DNA of 64,000 bases from an uncultured Prevotella sp. Lineage in GTDB: Bacteria > Bacteroidota > Bacteroidia > Bacteroidales > Bacteroidaceae. The translations under genes were made by a program, and so were the position numbers. Shown piece after piece: positions 28,950 through 36,411 of the stretch. Within the stretch, counting starts at the first letter, position 1, and every line of letters begins with the position of its first letter. Location: NCBI GenBank assembly GCA_900770395.1, contig CAAGKM010000042.1:1-64000 (forward strand), given 5' to 3'. Under the pieces are notes generated by a model. That model was not told the DNA's origin. It did not search any database and saw only the letters and a program-made list of their open reading frames with translations.

Positions 28950-29222
28950 ATGAGAGTAATTTTATTAACTATGATGATATGTTTGTCGGCAACACTTTTT
29001 GCCGACGACATCAAACGTTCGGATAGTTACAACTATACCAGAGGCATAGAAGCCATCGGAAACAACAATGTGGAAGAAGCTCTACAATATCTTAATAAAG
29101 AAATTGAGGAACATCCTGAAAACGGTTATGCTTACTCATGGTTCTTTATTAATCACGACCAGAAAAAAGTAACATATAAAGTAAAAAATAATAAAACAAA
29201 GGATTATGGAAAATTTAAATGA
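28950..29222 (+). pseudogene. Truncated TPR-repeat exported protein
   Basis: 90 residues: a signal peptide (ILLTMMICLSATLFA) and one TPR-like unit (NYTRGIEAIGNNNVEEALQYLNKEIEEHPENGYAY), then a lysine-rich end without repeats. Related Prevotella proteins continue with many TPR units, so this looks like the 5' remnant of a longer gene. Its 3' end overlaps the DUF805 gene by 17 nt in another frame, consistent with a deletion that joined the two. It could still encode a short exported protein. Confidence 0.55.
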
Positions 29223-29691
29223 AAGCAAAACATTAGACAAATACATTGAATATGTAAAAACTCACGGTAGTTGCACAATAGAGGAGCTAAAAGCAGATTT
29301 AGCAGAACGTGGTCTTGCAGAACAGGATATAAATTATGTTATGACGTTTTATAAACTGAAAGAAAAACAGGAGATGTTTGAAAATCCATTTTCATTTAAT
29401 GGAAGGATTAGGCGTTTGGAATATTGGTTATCATATCTGTTGGTATATGCTATATTTCTTCCTGTCAATCTTGCATCAGATGGTCAAGTGTCTGAAGGAA
29501 CAGCTATAATGTATCTGGTATTATATATCCCCATATTATGGTTCTCATTGGCACAGGGTGCAAAACGTTGTCACGACAGGGGAAATTCTGGATGGTACCA
29601 AATCATTCCTTTTTATAGCTTATGGATGTTCTTTGGTGAAGGGGAAGAAGGTGAAAATGACTATGGATCGGACCCTAAGGGAAGAGATTAA
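29206..29691 (+). CDS. DUF805 family membrane protein
   Basis: 161 residues. An N-terminal 50-residue soluble segment (KTLDKYIEYVKTHGSCTIEELKADL) resembles a small winged-helix-like domain. It is followed by a DUF805 (YhaH-type) membrane domain: FENPFSFNGRIRRLEYW, two or three hydrophobic helices, and the hallmark AKRCHDRGNSGWYQIIPFY. It is an inner-membrane protein of unknown function. Its start lies within the end of the truncated TPR gene. Confidence 0.8.
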   Translation: MENLNESKTLDKYIEYVKTHGSCTIEELKADLAERGLAEQDINYVMTFYKLKEKQEMFENPFSFNGRIRRLEYWLSYLLVYAIFLPVNLASDGQVSEGTAIMYLVLYIPILWFSLAQGAKRCHDRGNSGWYQIIPFYSLWMFFGEGEEGENDYGSDPKGRD

Positions 29692-29754
29692 GCTATTATA
29701 GATTGGATATAATGAGATGAAAAATAAGAGTTTAAACAATATAATAATACAATT

Positions 29755-31269
29755 ATGAAAATAAACATAAACAAATATCATATACCATTATTAATATTAA
29801 TGTTATCCCTATTTTTTTCGTGTCGAAATGAATATAGAAGGCAACCGTTATATGAGATAGAGGAAAATGGATTATATGGCTTTGTTGACACTTTAGGCAA
29901 CAAAGTCGTTGTCCCTCAGTTTCTTGCCGTTGCACCGTTCCATGATAATTTGGCTCTTGTACTTGTTGATACTTTATTTAAGGAATCAAATGGCATAGAT
30001 GAGGAAGGCAGAAAGGGTAAGCATTATTATCTTTATATGAAATATGGTTATATCAATTCCGAAGGGAAGTTTGTTATCCAACCTAATTTGACAAGACGTG
30101 CAATCATTGATAATGGCCTCCCTGTTGACAAGAATGCTTTGCAGGAATTCATACAACAGAGAAATTTCTCGTTTAGCGAGGGCAGAGCTGCATATCTTGA
30201 TACTGTAAATGATAAATATGGCTTTATCGATACCTTAGGCAATGTTTGTGTTAAAGCTAGTTTTCATGATGTGAAAGGGTTTGGTTTTGGCTTGGCACCT
30301 GTGTGTAAGTTGGAGGATCAAAAATCATTATGGGGATATATTGACAAACAGGGGAAACTTGTTACAGATTTTGCATATTTGGAATTAAGTGAGATTATAA
30401 ATGGTTATGCTACGGGGCGTATGCCCGTAAAGGTTGTCGAGGATGAAGATTCTGTTATGAATGTTTTATTAGAGGACACAATTATTGATGAAAATGGGAA
30501 TGAAATAATAGGATACAAAGCAGAAAAAGTTAAAAGAGGAGACCAAGAGCGGTTTCATATAATAACGGTTTTACTTGACAGTAAAGCTCGTATTCTTAGG
30601 AAGGATTTAAATAGTAACTACAGATATTATAGTTTTTCTAAAGACGAGGGTATTGCTGTAGCTCAACTTGTTTGGATTAATTCCATGTTTGAGCAAAGTC
30701 GATTCCTTTTAGTAAACACAGCAGGTGGTGTGTCTGATGGACCAATGATAACAGATGTAACATGGATGAAAAATGGTTTCTCCGGCATCACTTATGACCC
30801 AGAAGGCAAAGAATGGTTTTTTATAGATAAAAATTTGAGAATCCAACAACCCATAAATGGATGGGATTATTATGAGCATATTTTACCCTTTAATTATGGT
30901 CTTGCAGCCATAAAACATGATGGGCAATGGGGATATGTAAATAGTAAATTTCAAATAGTCATACCTCTTAAATATGATAGCTGTGAAATTGCAGATAAAT
31001 ATCTTAATAAGGTTTATCAGAAAATAGATGGAACTAATTTTCTATTAACATCTTGGATTAATAGAAGGGATTCCATTATATGGCAGTCAAGTTCTCAGGA
31101 TTCCATAAATAATATGTATAGTCACAAACCTTCGGAACTTTATGGTAAATGGTATTATGAATCCAATGATAATAATCTTGTAATAATAATCGTAGGTTCA
31201 ATTTTTCTTTTTGTTGTCATATTTTGTATGGTTCTAAAAAAAAGAAGAAAGTATCAGGCTAATAAATGA
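29755..31269 (+). CDS. WG-repeat lipoprotein with C-terminal membrane anchor
   Basis: 504 residues. The N-terminus ILMLSLFFSCRN has a lipobox cysteine. It is followed by WG-type beta repeats (GLYGFVDTLGNKVVVPQF, KYGYINSEGKFVIQP, KYGFIDTLGNVCVKA, LWGYIDKQGKLVTDF, QWGYVNSKFQIVIPL). A transmembrane segment near the C-terminus (VIIIVGSIFLFVVIFCMVL) is followed by a basic tail, an unusual double anchoring. WG-repeat proteins are common in Bacteroidota and have no established activity. Last intact gene of the accessory run. Confidence 0.8.
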   Translation: MKININKYHIPLLILMLSLFFSCRNEYRRQPLYEIEENGLYGFVDTLGNKVVVPQFLAVAPFHDNLALVLVDTLFKESNGIDEEGRKGKHYYLYMKYGYINSEGKFVIQPNLTRRAIIDNGLPVDKNALQEFIQQRNFSFSEGRAAYLDTVNDKYGFIDTLGNVCVKASFHDVKGFGFGLAPVCKLEDQKSLWGYIDKQGKLVTDFAYLELSEIINGYATGRMPVKVVEDEDSVMNVLLEDTIIDENGNEIIGYKAEKVKRGDQERFHIITVLLDSKARILRKDLNSNYRYYSFSKDEGIAVAQLVWINSMFEQSRFLLVNTAGGVSDGPMITDVTWMKNGFSGITYDPEGKEWFFIDKNLRIQQPINGWDYYEHILPFNYGLAAIKHDGQWGYVNSKFQIVIPLKYDSCEIADKYLNKVYQKIDGTNFLLTSWINRRDSIIWQSSSQDSINNMYSHKPSELYGKWYYESNDNNLVIIIVGSIFLFVVIFCMVLKKRRKYQANK

Positions 31270-31316
31270 TGTTTTTATAAAACGTATCTATAAGATAATC
31301 TATGTTTAGAATATGT

Positions 31317-31382
31317 GAAACACACAAGATTGTATATCACAACCTTGTGTGTTTCGGTGTATTGGTACCAATACACCGAAAC
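31317..31382. repeat. Overlapping hairpins after the WG-repeat gene
   Basis: One inverted repeat (GAAACACACAAG...CTTGTGTGTTTC, 31317-31355) shares its last five bases with a perfect 32-bp palindrome whose left half is GTTTCGGTGTATTGGT (31351-31382). Only one of the two stems can form fully at a time. It lies between a plus-strand gene end and the minus-strand Fic remnant, so termination is the simplest role. Confidence 0.65.
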
Positions 31383-31446
31383 CATTTCTCTTTTGCTATT
31401 GTTTCATAGTTTACTCACAGCATCCCTCATACAGTCTGTCAATGCC

Positions 31447-31768
31447 TTATTCGTAATTGTTTTTGTTTATAAGGTTTACCACAACCTTTACCATCACGTC
31501 CTTCTCCTCTGTCTGGCTTTCGGCAATCATCAGAGTAAGAGCTTCGAGGGTGTTGTCGGTAATACGTTTAGTGCCGTCTTCATTGTAGAGTATTCCATTG
31601 TGTCCATAAACCACAGGAAAAGAGAGGCTGCTATGCGCTTATTTCCATCACTGAATGAATGTTTTTGGTGACAAGGTATAACAGCATGGCAGCTTTCTCT
31701 TCTACAGGCGGGTATAGGTCTTGTCCGCCGAAGGTCTGATAATTTATAATCTTGTCGTTCAATTCCAT
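31447..31768 (-). pseudogene. Fic/RhuM-type C-terminal fragment with two frameshifts
   Basis: Reading the minus strand from the ATG at 31766-31768 gives FGGQDLYPPVEEKAAMLLYL. After a one-base shift it continues as KHSFSDGNKRIAASLFLWFMD, and after a second shift as NGILYNEDGTKRITDNTLEA to a TAA at 31447-31449. HSFSDGNKR matches the Fic motif HxFxDGN(G/K)R. The N-terminal DNA-binding part of RhuM-type proteins is missing. So this is a decayed remnant of a Fic-domain (AMPylase or toxin-type) gene, not an active one. Confidence 0.75.
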
Positions 31769-31909
31769 ATTCAGATATCTCAAATTGGTTCAAAGTTATA
31801 ATTATTTCCTTTATTGTTCATAAAGTTACTAATAATTATTGATTTACGCAAATATTTTAACGACAAAACCGCAGTAAATGAAAAGTTTTTAAGATAAAAA
31901 TTTGTAGCT

Positions 31910-31952
31910 CTAATCGGAAACTCTGTCACATTGTGACACAAATTCCGATTAG
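31910..31952. repeat. Palindromic repeat, third near-identical copy
   Basis: CTAATCGGAAACTC, core TGTCACATTGTGACA (31924-31938), then ACAAATTCCGATTAG. It differs from the 24160 and 25516 copies by one base in the right arm. As at 24160, it is followed by C and then ATGGA, but the frame that follows (31954 onward) is only 34 codons and runs into the terminator and tRNA. Confidence 0.85.
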
Positions 31953-32020
31953 CATGGAGAAAAGGAGAAAATATCCGCTGACCCAAAATTTTGCGGCAAT
32001 GGAAATAAATGGTGTGAAAA

Positions 32021-32051
32021 CAGAAAAGGACTTCCGAAGAAGTCCTTTTCT
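32021..32051 (-). terminator. Terminator downstream of tRNA-Lys
   Basis: Perfect stem CAGAAAAGGACTTC (32021-32034) / GAAGTCCTTTTCTG with a short CGA loop, just past the tRNA 3' end on the minus strand and rich in T on both strands. Confidence 0.8.
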
Positions 32052-32055
32052 GTGG

Positions 32056-32128
32056 TGATCCGCTTGGGGCTCGAACCCAAGACCCCAACATTAAAAGTGT
32101 TGTGCTCTACCAGCTGAGCTAGCGGATC
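32056..32128 (-). tRNA. tRNA-Lys (TTT)
   Basis: 73 nt on the minus strand. Acceptor stem GATCCGC/GCGGATC, anticodon TTT (complement of 32093-32095) in the stem CAACA/TGTTG. The next three bases read CCA, so this tRNA may encode its own CCA, unlike the others here. Its 3' end faces the AT-rich accessory segment. Confidence 0.95.
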
Positions 32129-32155
32129 ATCCGATGTCTTTTTTCAAAGTGAGTG

Positions 32156-32187
32156 CAAAGGTACGATGTTTTTTTGAAATAACCAAA
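32156..32187 (-). promoter_or_regulatory. Promoter of tRNA-Lys
   Basis: Minus-strand TACCTTTG (complement of 32156-32163) and TTTG (complement of 32184-32187), 20 bp apart. Confidence 0.75.
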
Positions 32188-32224
32188 TAAATTTGTGATT
32201 TTTTTGACTTTAGCCCTGTTTTTG

Positions 32225-33331
32225 TCAATTTTCAGGTTCTTTTGCTGTCTCCTCTGTCTCCGGCTCATGCTCTTTGGTGACGTAGCGCTGATAGTAAATC
32301 AGTATCAGCGTGGTGAGCGGCAGTGCGATGATGAGTCCTAAGAAACCGAGCAGCGCGCCCCATACTGAGAGCGAGAGGAGAAGCACTGCGGGGTTGAGTC
32401 CCATTGCCTTGCCCATGATTTTGGGTGTGAGCACCATGTCGGTGATGAGCTGCACGATGAGAAACACACCGAGCGCCGAGGCGAGGATGAGCCAGAAGTT
32501 CTGACCTGTGTCCACCGACTTGAGCAGCGACAGGAATACTATGGGGATAAGCGCAAGCGAGTGGACGTAGGGGATGAGGCTCATCACCCCAATCATTATT
32601 CCCATGCCGATTGCCATTGGGAAGCCGATGATGGTGAAGCCAATGCAGAAGAGTATGCCGATGCAGAGCGCCACCAGTCCCTGACCGCGCACGTAGCTGT
32701 TGAGCTGTGTGGCCATGTCGGTCATGAGTGAGCGCACAAACGGGCGGTTCTTCTTCGGGAAAATCTTTACCACGCCCTCGGTGAGATACTCATAGTCGAG
32801 CAGTATGAAGAATGTGTAGATGAGCGTGATGAGCGATGCTATCACACTTATAACAATGTGTGTGGTCTTGCTGAGCATCGAGAACACGTGGGGCATGGTC
32901 TTCTGCACGGCTGTGCTGAAGTCCTTGCTGCGCACCACGCGCTCTATCTCGTAGCTGTTCTGCGCCACCCAGCCCTCAATGGCATTGGGGATGGATGTGA
33001 TGTGGGCTTTCTTGTGGACGTATGCCGTGAGCAGTTGCCCGAGTTTGTCGAACTGGTCGATCATCTGCGGAACAATGATGTAGAGCACTCCCGTGATTAC
33101 CGCCACCACGGTGATGAAGGCAAGCACGATTGACAGTGCCCTCGACTTCAGGTGCAGACGGTATTGAAAGAATGTGACGACGGGGTAGAGCAGGTATGCC
33201 AGCAGCCATCCCACGAAGAACGGCAGCAGCACCGAGCTGAGATAGTTCATCGTAAACAGGATTATTGCCACGAGCAGTGCGCCGAGCAACCAGCGCACAA
33301 AGCGGTCGAAGGTGATGGTCTTGTCAATCAT
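32225..33331 (-). CDS. AI-2E family transporter (PerM/TqsA-like permease)
   Basis: 368 residues, an inner-membrane protein of the AI-2E transporter superfamily. N-terminal helix pair (LLGALLVAIILFTMNYLSSVLLPFFVGWLLAYLL), a soluble middle part (about 75-150), then helices with the family patterns GLVALCIGILFCIGFTIIGF and PYVHSLALIPIVFL. Some members export quorum signals, others are Na+/H+ antiporters or have unknown cargo. The start is the ATG at 33329-33331, which overlaps the tdk stop (ATGA), showing translational coupling. A longer start at 33388 would lie inside tdk and is rejected. Confidence 0.88.
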   Translation of the reverse strand: MIDKTITFDRFVRWLLGALLVAIILFTMNYLSSVLLPFFVGWLLAYLLYPVVTFFQYRLHLKSRALSIVLAFITVVAVITGVLYIIVPQMIDQFDKLGQLLTAYVHKKAHITSIPNAIEGWVAQNSYEIERVVRSKDFSTAVQKTMPHVFSMLSKTTHIVISVIASLITLIYTFFILLDYEYLTEGVVKIFPKKNRPFVRSLMTDMATQLNSYVRGQGLVALCIGILFCIGFTIIGFPMAIGMGIMIGVMSLIPYVHSLALIPIVFLSLLKSVDTGQNFWLILASALGVFLIVQLITDMVLTPKIMGKAMGLNPAVLLLSLSVWGALLGFLGLIIALPLTTLILIYYQRYVTKEHEPETEETAKEPEN

Positions 33332-33927
33332 ATTGTGTCTTCTTTTTCTTGTTTCTGTATCTGGGATTTCCTGTAGCATTCGCGGCACAGCGGCTCATAC
33401 TCGCCCGTCTCGCCAAGCATCACCTGACGGTCGCCCTCCACAATGCGGTGGCTCACGTAAGCCAGTTTGCCGCAGCGCACGCAGATGGCATGCACCTTGG
33501 TCACGTCGTCGGCAATGGCGCACAGGGCAGGCATCGGTCCGAAGGGAACGCCTTTGAAGTCCATGTCGAGTCCTGCGACAATCACTCTCACACCGTTGTA
33601 GGCAAGCTGGTTGCATACCTCCACCAGTCCGTTGTCGAAAAATTGCGCCTCGTCAATGCCCACCACGTCGATGTCGTCCGCCATCAGCAGTATCTGCGCC
33701 GACGAGGTTACGGGAGTGGATGGTATGGCGTGCCTGTCGTGGCTCACCACATCCTCTTCCGAATAGCGTGTGTCGATTGCCGGCTTGAATATCTCCACCT
33801 TCTGACGCGCGAACTCAGCACGCCGCATTCTCCGTATCAGTTCCTCGGTCTTGCCCGAGAACATAGAGCCGCACACCACCTCAATTCTTCCCGGCTGGTG
33901 TGCCTCACCAATAGACTTCTCTGTCAT
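33328..33927 (-). CDS. tdk: Thymidine kinase
   Basis: 199 residues, type II thymidine kinase. P-loop G20SMFSGKT27, the DEAQFF segment with the catalytic Glu, a lasso region (FGPMPALCAIAD), and two zinc-binding Cys pairs (CVRCGK, CREC). It salvages thymidine to dTMP in the cytoplasm. The promoter on the minus strand (-7 box at 33936-33943) lies so close to the ATG that the mRNA would have almost no leader. The AI-2E transporter gene is coupled at its 3' end. Confidence 0.93.
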   Translation of the reverse strand: MTEKSIGEAHQPGRIEVVCGSMFSGKTEELIRRMRRAEFARQKVEIFKPAIDTRYSEEDVVSHDRHAIPSTPVTSSAQILLMADDIDVVGIDEAQFFDNGLVEVCNQLAYNGVRVIVAGLDMDFKGVPFGPMPALCAIADDVTKVHAICVRCGKLAYVSHRIVEGDRQVMLGETGEYEPLCRECYRKSQIQKQEKEDTI

Positions 33928-33935
33928 AATGAGTG

Positions 33936-33968
33936 CAAAAGTACAAAATAGTTTTAAAAAAACACAAA
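33936..33968 (-). promoter_or_regulatory. Promoter of tdk
   Basis: Minus-strand -7 box TACTTTTG (complement of 33936-33943) and TTTG (complement of 33965-33968), 21 bp apart. Only 8 bp separate the -7 box from the tdk ATG. Confidence 0.65.
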
Positions 33969-33983
33969 CTTTCGGCTGTTTTT

Positions 33984-34014
33984 TTTGAGGTTAAAGATTT
34001 TATAACTACATTTG
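33984..34014 (+). promoter_or_regulatory. Promoter of rsmI
   Basis: TTTG at 33984-33987 and TACATTTG at 34007-34014, 19 bp apart. The ATG lies 8 bp further on, so the rsmI transcript may also be nearly leaderless. Divergent from the tdk promoter with 16 bp between the -33 boxes. Confidence 0.7.
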
Positions 34015-34022
34015 CGGACGAT

Positions 34023-34721
34023 ATGGGTACATTATATATAGTTCCCACACCTGTGGGCAATATGGAGGACATGACAATGCGCGCCATCCGCATCCTGAGG
34101 GAAGCCGACCTGGTGCTGGCAGAGGACACCCGCACGTCGGGCATCCTGCTGAAGCATTTCGACATACAAAATCATCTTATGTCGCACCATAAATTCAACG
34201 AGCACGGAACCTCGGCGGGCATCGTGCAGCGGCTGAAGGGAGGACAGACCGTGGCATTGATAAGCGATGCAGGCACTCCAGGCATAAGTGACCCGGGATT
34301 CTACCTTGTGCGTGAGGCTGTGCGTGAGGGCATCGAGGTGCAGACGCTTCCTGGAGCCACGGCTTTTGTGCCGGCACTGGTGTCGAGCGGACTTCCATGC
34401 GACCGCTTCTGCTTTGAGGGATTTCTGCCGCAGAAAAAGGGCAGGCAGACACGATTGCAGCAGCTTGCCGACGAGCAGCGCACCATGATATTCTATGAGT
34501 CGCCCTACCGTGTGGTGAAGACACTGCAGCAGTTTGCCGGGGTGTTTGGTGCCGACCGTCAGGTGAGCGTGTGCCGCGAGATATCAAAGGTGCATGAGGA
34601 GAGCGTGCGGGGCACTGTTGCCGAGGTGATAGCCCATTTCACGGAGACCGAGCCGCGTGGCGAGATTGTCATAATAGTGGAGGGAAATAACAGTAAGGAA
34701 AAGAAAGAAAAAACAGTTTAA
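34023..34721 (+). CDS. rsmI: 16S rRNA (cytidine(1402)-2'-O)-methyltransferase RsmI
   Basis: 232 residues, tetrapyrrole-methylase fold. Start GTLYIVPTPVGNMEDMTMRA is typical; the SAM-binding region includes ALISDAGTPGISDPG and LPGATAFVPALVSSGLP. It 2'-O-methylates C1402 in the 16S P-site. The start is the ATG at 34023; an in-frame extension to 33933 would cross the promoter. A lipoprotein gene follows after 13 nt. Confidence 0.93.
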   Translation: MGTLYIVPTPVGNMEDMTMRAIRILREADLVLAEDTRTSGILLKHFDIQNHLMSHHKFNEHGTSAGIVQRLKGGQTVALISDAGTPGISDPGFYLVREAVREGIEVQTLPGATAFVPALVSSGLPCDRFCFEGFLPQKKGRQTRLQQLADEQRTMIFYESPYRVVKTLQQFAGVFGADRQVSVCREISKVHEESVRGTVAEVIAHFTETEPRGEIVIIVEGNNSKEKKEKTV

Positions 34722-34734
34722 AAACAATAACATT

Positions 34735-35589
34735 ATGAAGAGAATTGTATTTATTGCAACAGCGGGACTGGCGCTGACATTCGGTGCCTGTCAGGATAAA
34801 AAGAATGCGATGGAGACCGTGCCGGTGGAGCAGCGTGACTCGCTCAACCGTATTATCGAGCAGAAAGAGAATGAGATAAACGACATGATGGCAACCATCA
34901 ACGACATTGAGGACGGACTGCGTGAGATCAACGCCGCCGAGAAGCGTGTCAGTGTGGCGCGTCAGGGAGAGGGCTCCAACCAGAAACTGCGCATCAAGGA
35001 GAATATGGAGTTTATTCAGTCTACAATGGCGCAGAACCGTGAGTTAGTGAAGAAACTGCAGCAGCAGTTGCGTGAAAGCTCATTCAAGGGCGACCAGCTG
35101 CGACGCACCATCGACAATCTCACCGCACAGTTGGAGGAGAAGGAGAAGCAGCTGCAGCAGCTTCGTGCCGAGCTGGAGCAGAAGAACATCCACATTGCCG
35201 AGCAGGCGGAGCGCATTGAGGGACTTACTCAGAATGTAAACTCATTGGTGGATGAGACCAACCAGAAGCAGCAGACCATCAACACTCAGGACAAGCAGCT
35301 CAACACCGCATGGTATGTGTTCGGCACCAAGCGTGAGCTGAAAGAGCAGAACATTCTGCGCGACGGCGATGTGCTGCGCGCCAACTTCAACAAGGATTAC
35401 TTCACCAAGATTGACATCCGCATCGACAAGGAGATAAAGCTGTATTCCCGTTCGGCGAAGATACTCACATCACATCCTGTAAGCAGCTACACGCTCACCC
35501 AGGATGCCAACCGCCAGTATGTGCTGCGTGTCACCAATCCGTCGCTGTTCTGGAGCACAAGCAAATATCTTGTGGTGCTGGTGAAGTAA
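34735..35589 (+). CDS. Coiled-coil lipoprotein of unknown function
   Basis: 284 residues. Lipobox LTFGAC gives a lipid-anchored mature protein. Residues about 30-185 form a long coiled coil rich in Q/E/K (KLQQQLRESSFKGDQLRRTI, EKEKQLQQLRAELEQKN). The C-terminal 90 residues form a globular domain (AWYVFGTKRELKEQNIL...LVVLVK). The layout recalls Bacteroidota periplasmic spacer or chaperone-like lipoproteins; no activity can be assigned. It sits between rsmI and a hydrolase gene with gaps of 13 and 9 nt, so the three are one operon. Confidence 0.75.
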   Translation: MKRIVFIATAGLALTFGACQDKKNAMETVPVEQRDSLNRIIEQKENEINDMMATINDIEDGLREINAAEKRVSVARQGEGSNQKLRIKENMEFIQSTMAQNRELVKKLQQQLRESSFKGDQLRRTIDNLTAQLEEKEKQLQQLRAELEQKNIHIAEQAERIEGLTQNVNSLVDETNQKQQTINTQDKQLNTAWYVFGTKRELKEQNILRDGDVLRANFNKDYFTKIDIRIDKEIKLYSRSAKILTSHPVSSYTLTQDANRQYVLRVTNPSLFWSTSKYLVVLVK

Positions 35590-35598
35590 TAATTGACT

Positions 35599-36189
35599 AT
35601 GGAAAAAAAGATAATGTATGTGCACGGTTTTCAGTCGTCGGGCTGCTCTGGCACGGTGGTGATGCTGCGCAACATTCTATACGAGACTGGCGTGAGGGTG
35701 GTGGCACCCGACGTGCCTGTCTCTCCTCTTGAGGCTGTCGACTTGCTCCGCCGCACAGCGGAGCGTGAGCAGCCTGTGCTCATAATAGGCACATCAATGG
35801 GAGCCATGTACACCGAGCTGCTCCACGGCTTTCCGCGCATTCTTGTAAATCCGTCGTTCCACATGTCGCGCACCCTTATGTTTAAGGGAATGATGGGCAA
35901 GCATAAGTTTCTAAACAAGCGTGCCGACGGAGCCACAGAGTTTAAGATTGACCGCAACACCATTGCCGAGTTTGCCAAGGTGGAGGAGATGCTGTTCAGC
36001 AATATCGACGATATGGAGCGTGAGCTGGTCTATGGTCTGTTTGGCAGGAATGATAAGTTTGTAAACTATCAGGACGAATTCATCGGGCATTACGGCAAGG
36101 AGCATTTCATTCTGTTCGACGGTGAGCATCAGCTCAACGATAATGTGCTCAAAAAAGTGGTGCTGCCGCTTGTGAAAGAACTGATATAA
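35599..36189 (+). CDS. YqiA/YcfP-like alpha/beta hydrolase
   Basis: 196 residues. Alpha/beta hydrolase of the YqiA/YcfP type: start KKIMYVHGFQSSG, nucleophile Ser66 in IIGTSMGAMY, a late Asp in FGRNDKF and the His of DGEHQL. These enzymes are small cytoplasmic esterases whose natural substrate is unknown. The ATG at 35599 is preferred over a TTG at 35593. Last gene of the rsmI operon. Confidence 0.8.
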   Translation: MEKKIMYVHGFQSSGCSGTVVMLRNILYETGVRVVAPDVPVSPLEAVDLLRRTAEREQPVLIIGTSMGAMYTELLHGFPRILVNPSFHMSRTLMFKGMMGKHKFLNKRADGATEFKIDRNTIAEFAKVEEMLFSNIDDMERELVYGLFGRNDKFVNYQDEFIGHYGKEHFILFDGEHQLNDNVLKKVVLPLVKELI

Positions 36190-36283
36190 TGATGTTTTTT
36201 TAGGCATTTTGCTGTGTTCACTTTGCATTTCCTGCAAAATATCTCAAAAAACCTACACAAAAGCAAAAAGTTTTGTGCGGAAA

Positions 36284-36315
36284 TTTGCCTGATAATAATT
36301 TTTTTTGTACTTTTG
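36284..36315 (+). promoter_or_regulatory. Promoter of the PCMD/outer-membrane gene cluster
   Basis: TTTG at 36284-36287 and TACTTTTG at 36308-36315, 20 bp apart. The leader is about 90 nt, longer than usual here. The 36190-36411 stretch holds no other gene. Confidence 0.7.
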
Positions 36316-36411
36316 CAATCTGAAACCGCTTACACCTTATTATATTATTATAGGCAAAAAGGTGAAAAATGGCGCGTTGTGTTAAGATGTAAAAGATTAT
36401 AAAGGAAGCAG

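Noticed and set aside
31315..31671. 118-codon plus-strand open frame
   Set aside because: It runs over the hairpin region and antisense to the Fic remnant; no protein-like features.
33332..33388. Longer start for the AI-2E transporter
   Set aside because: It lies within tdk; the ATG overlapping the tdk stop is a standard coupled start.
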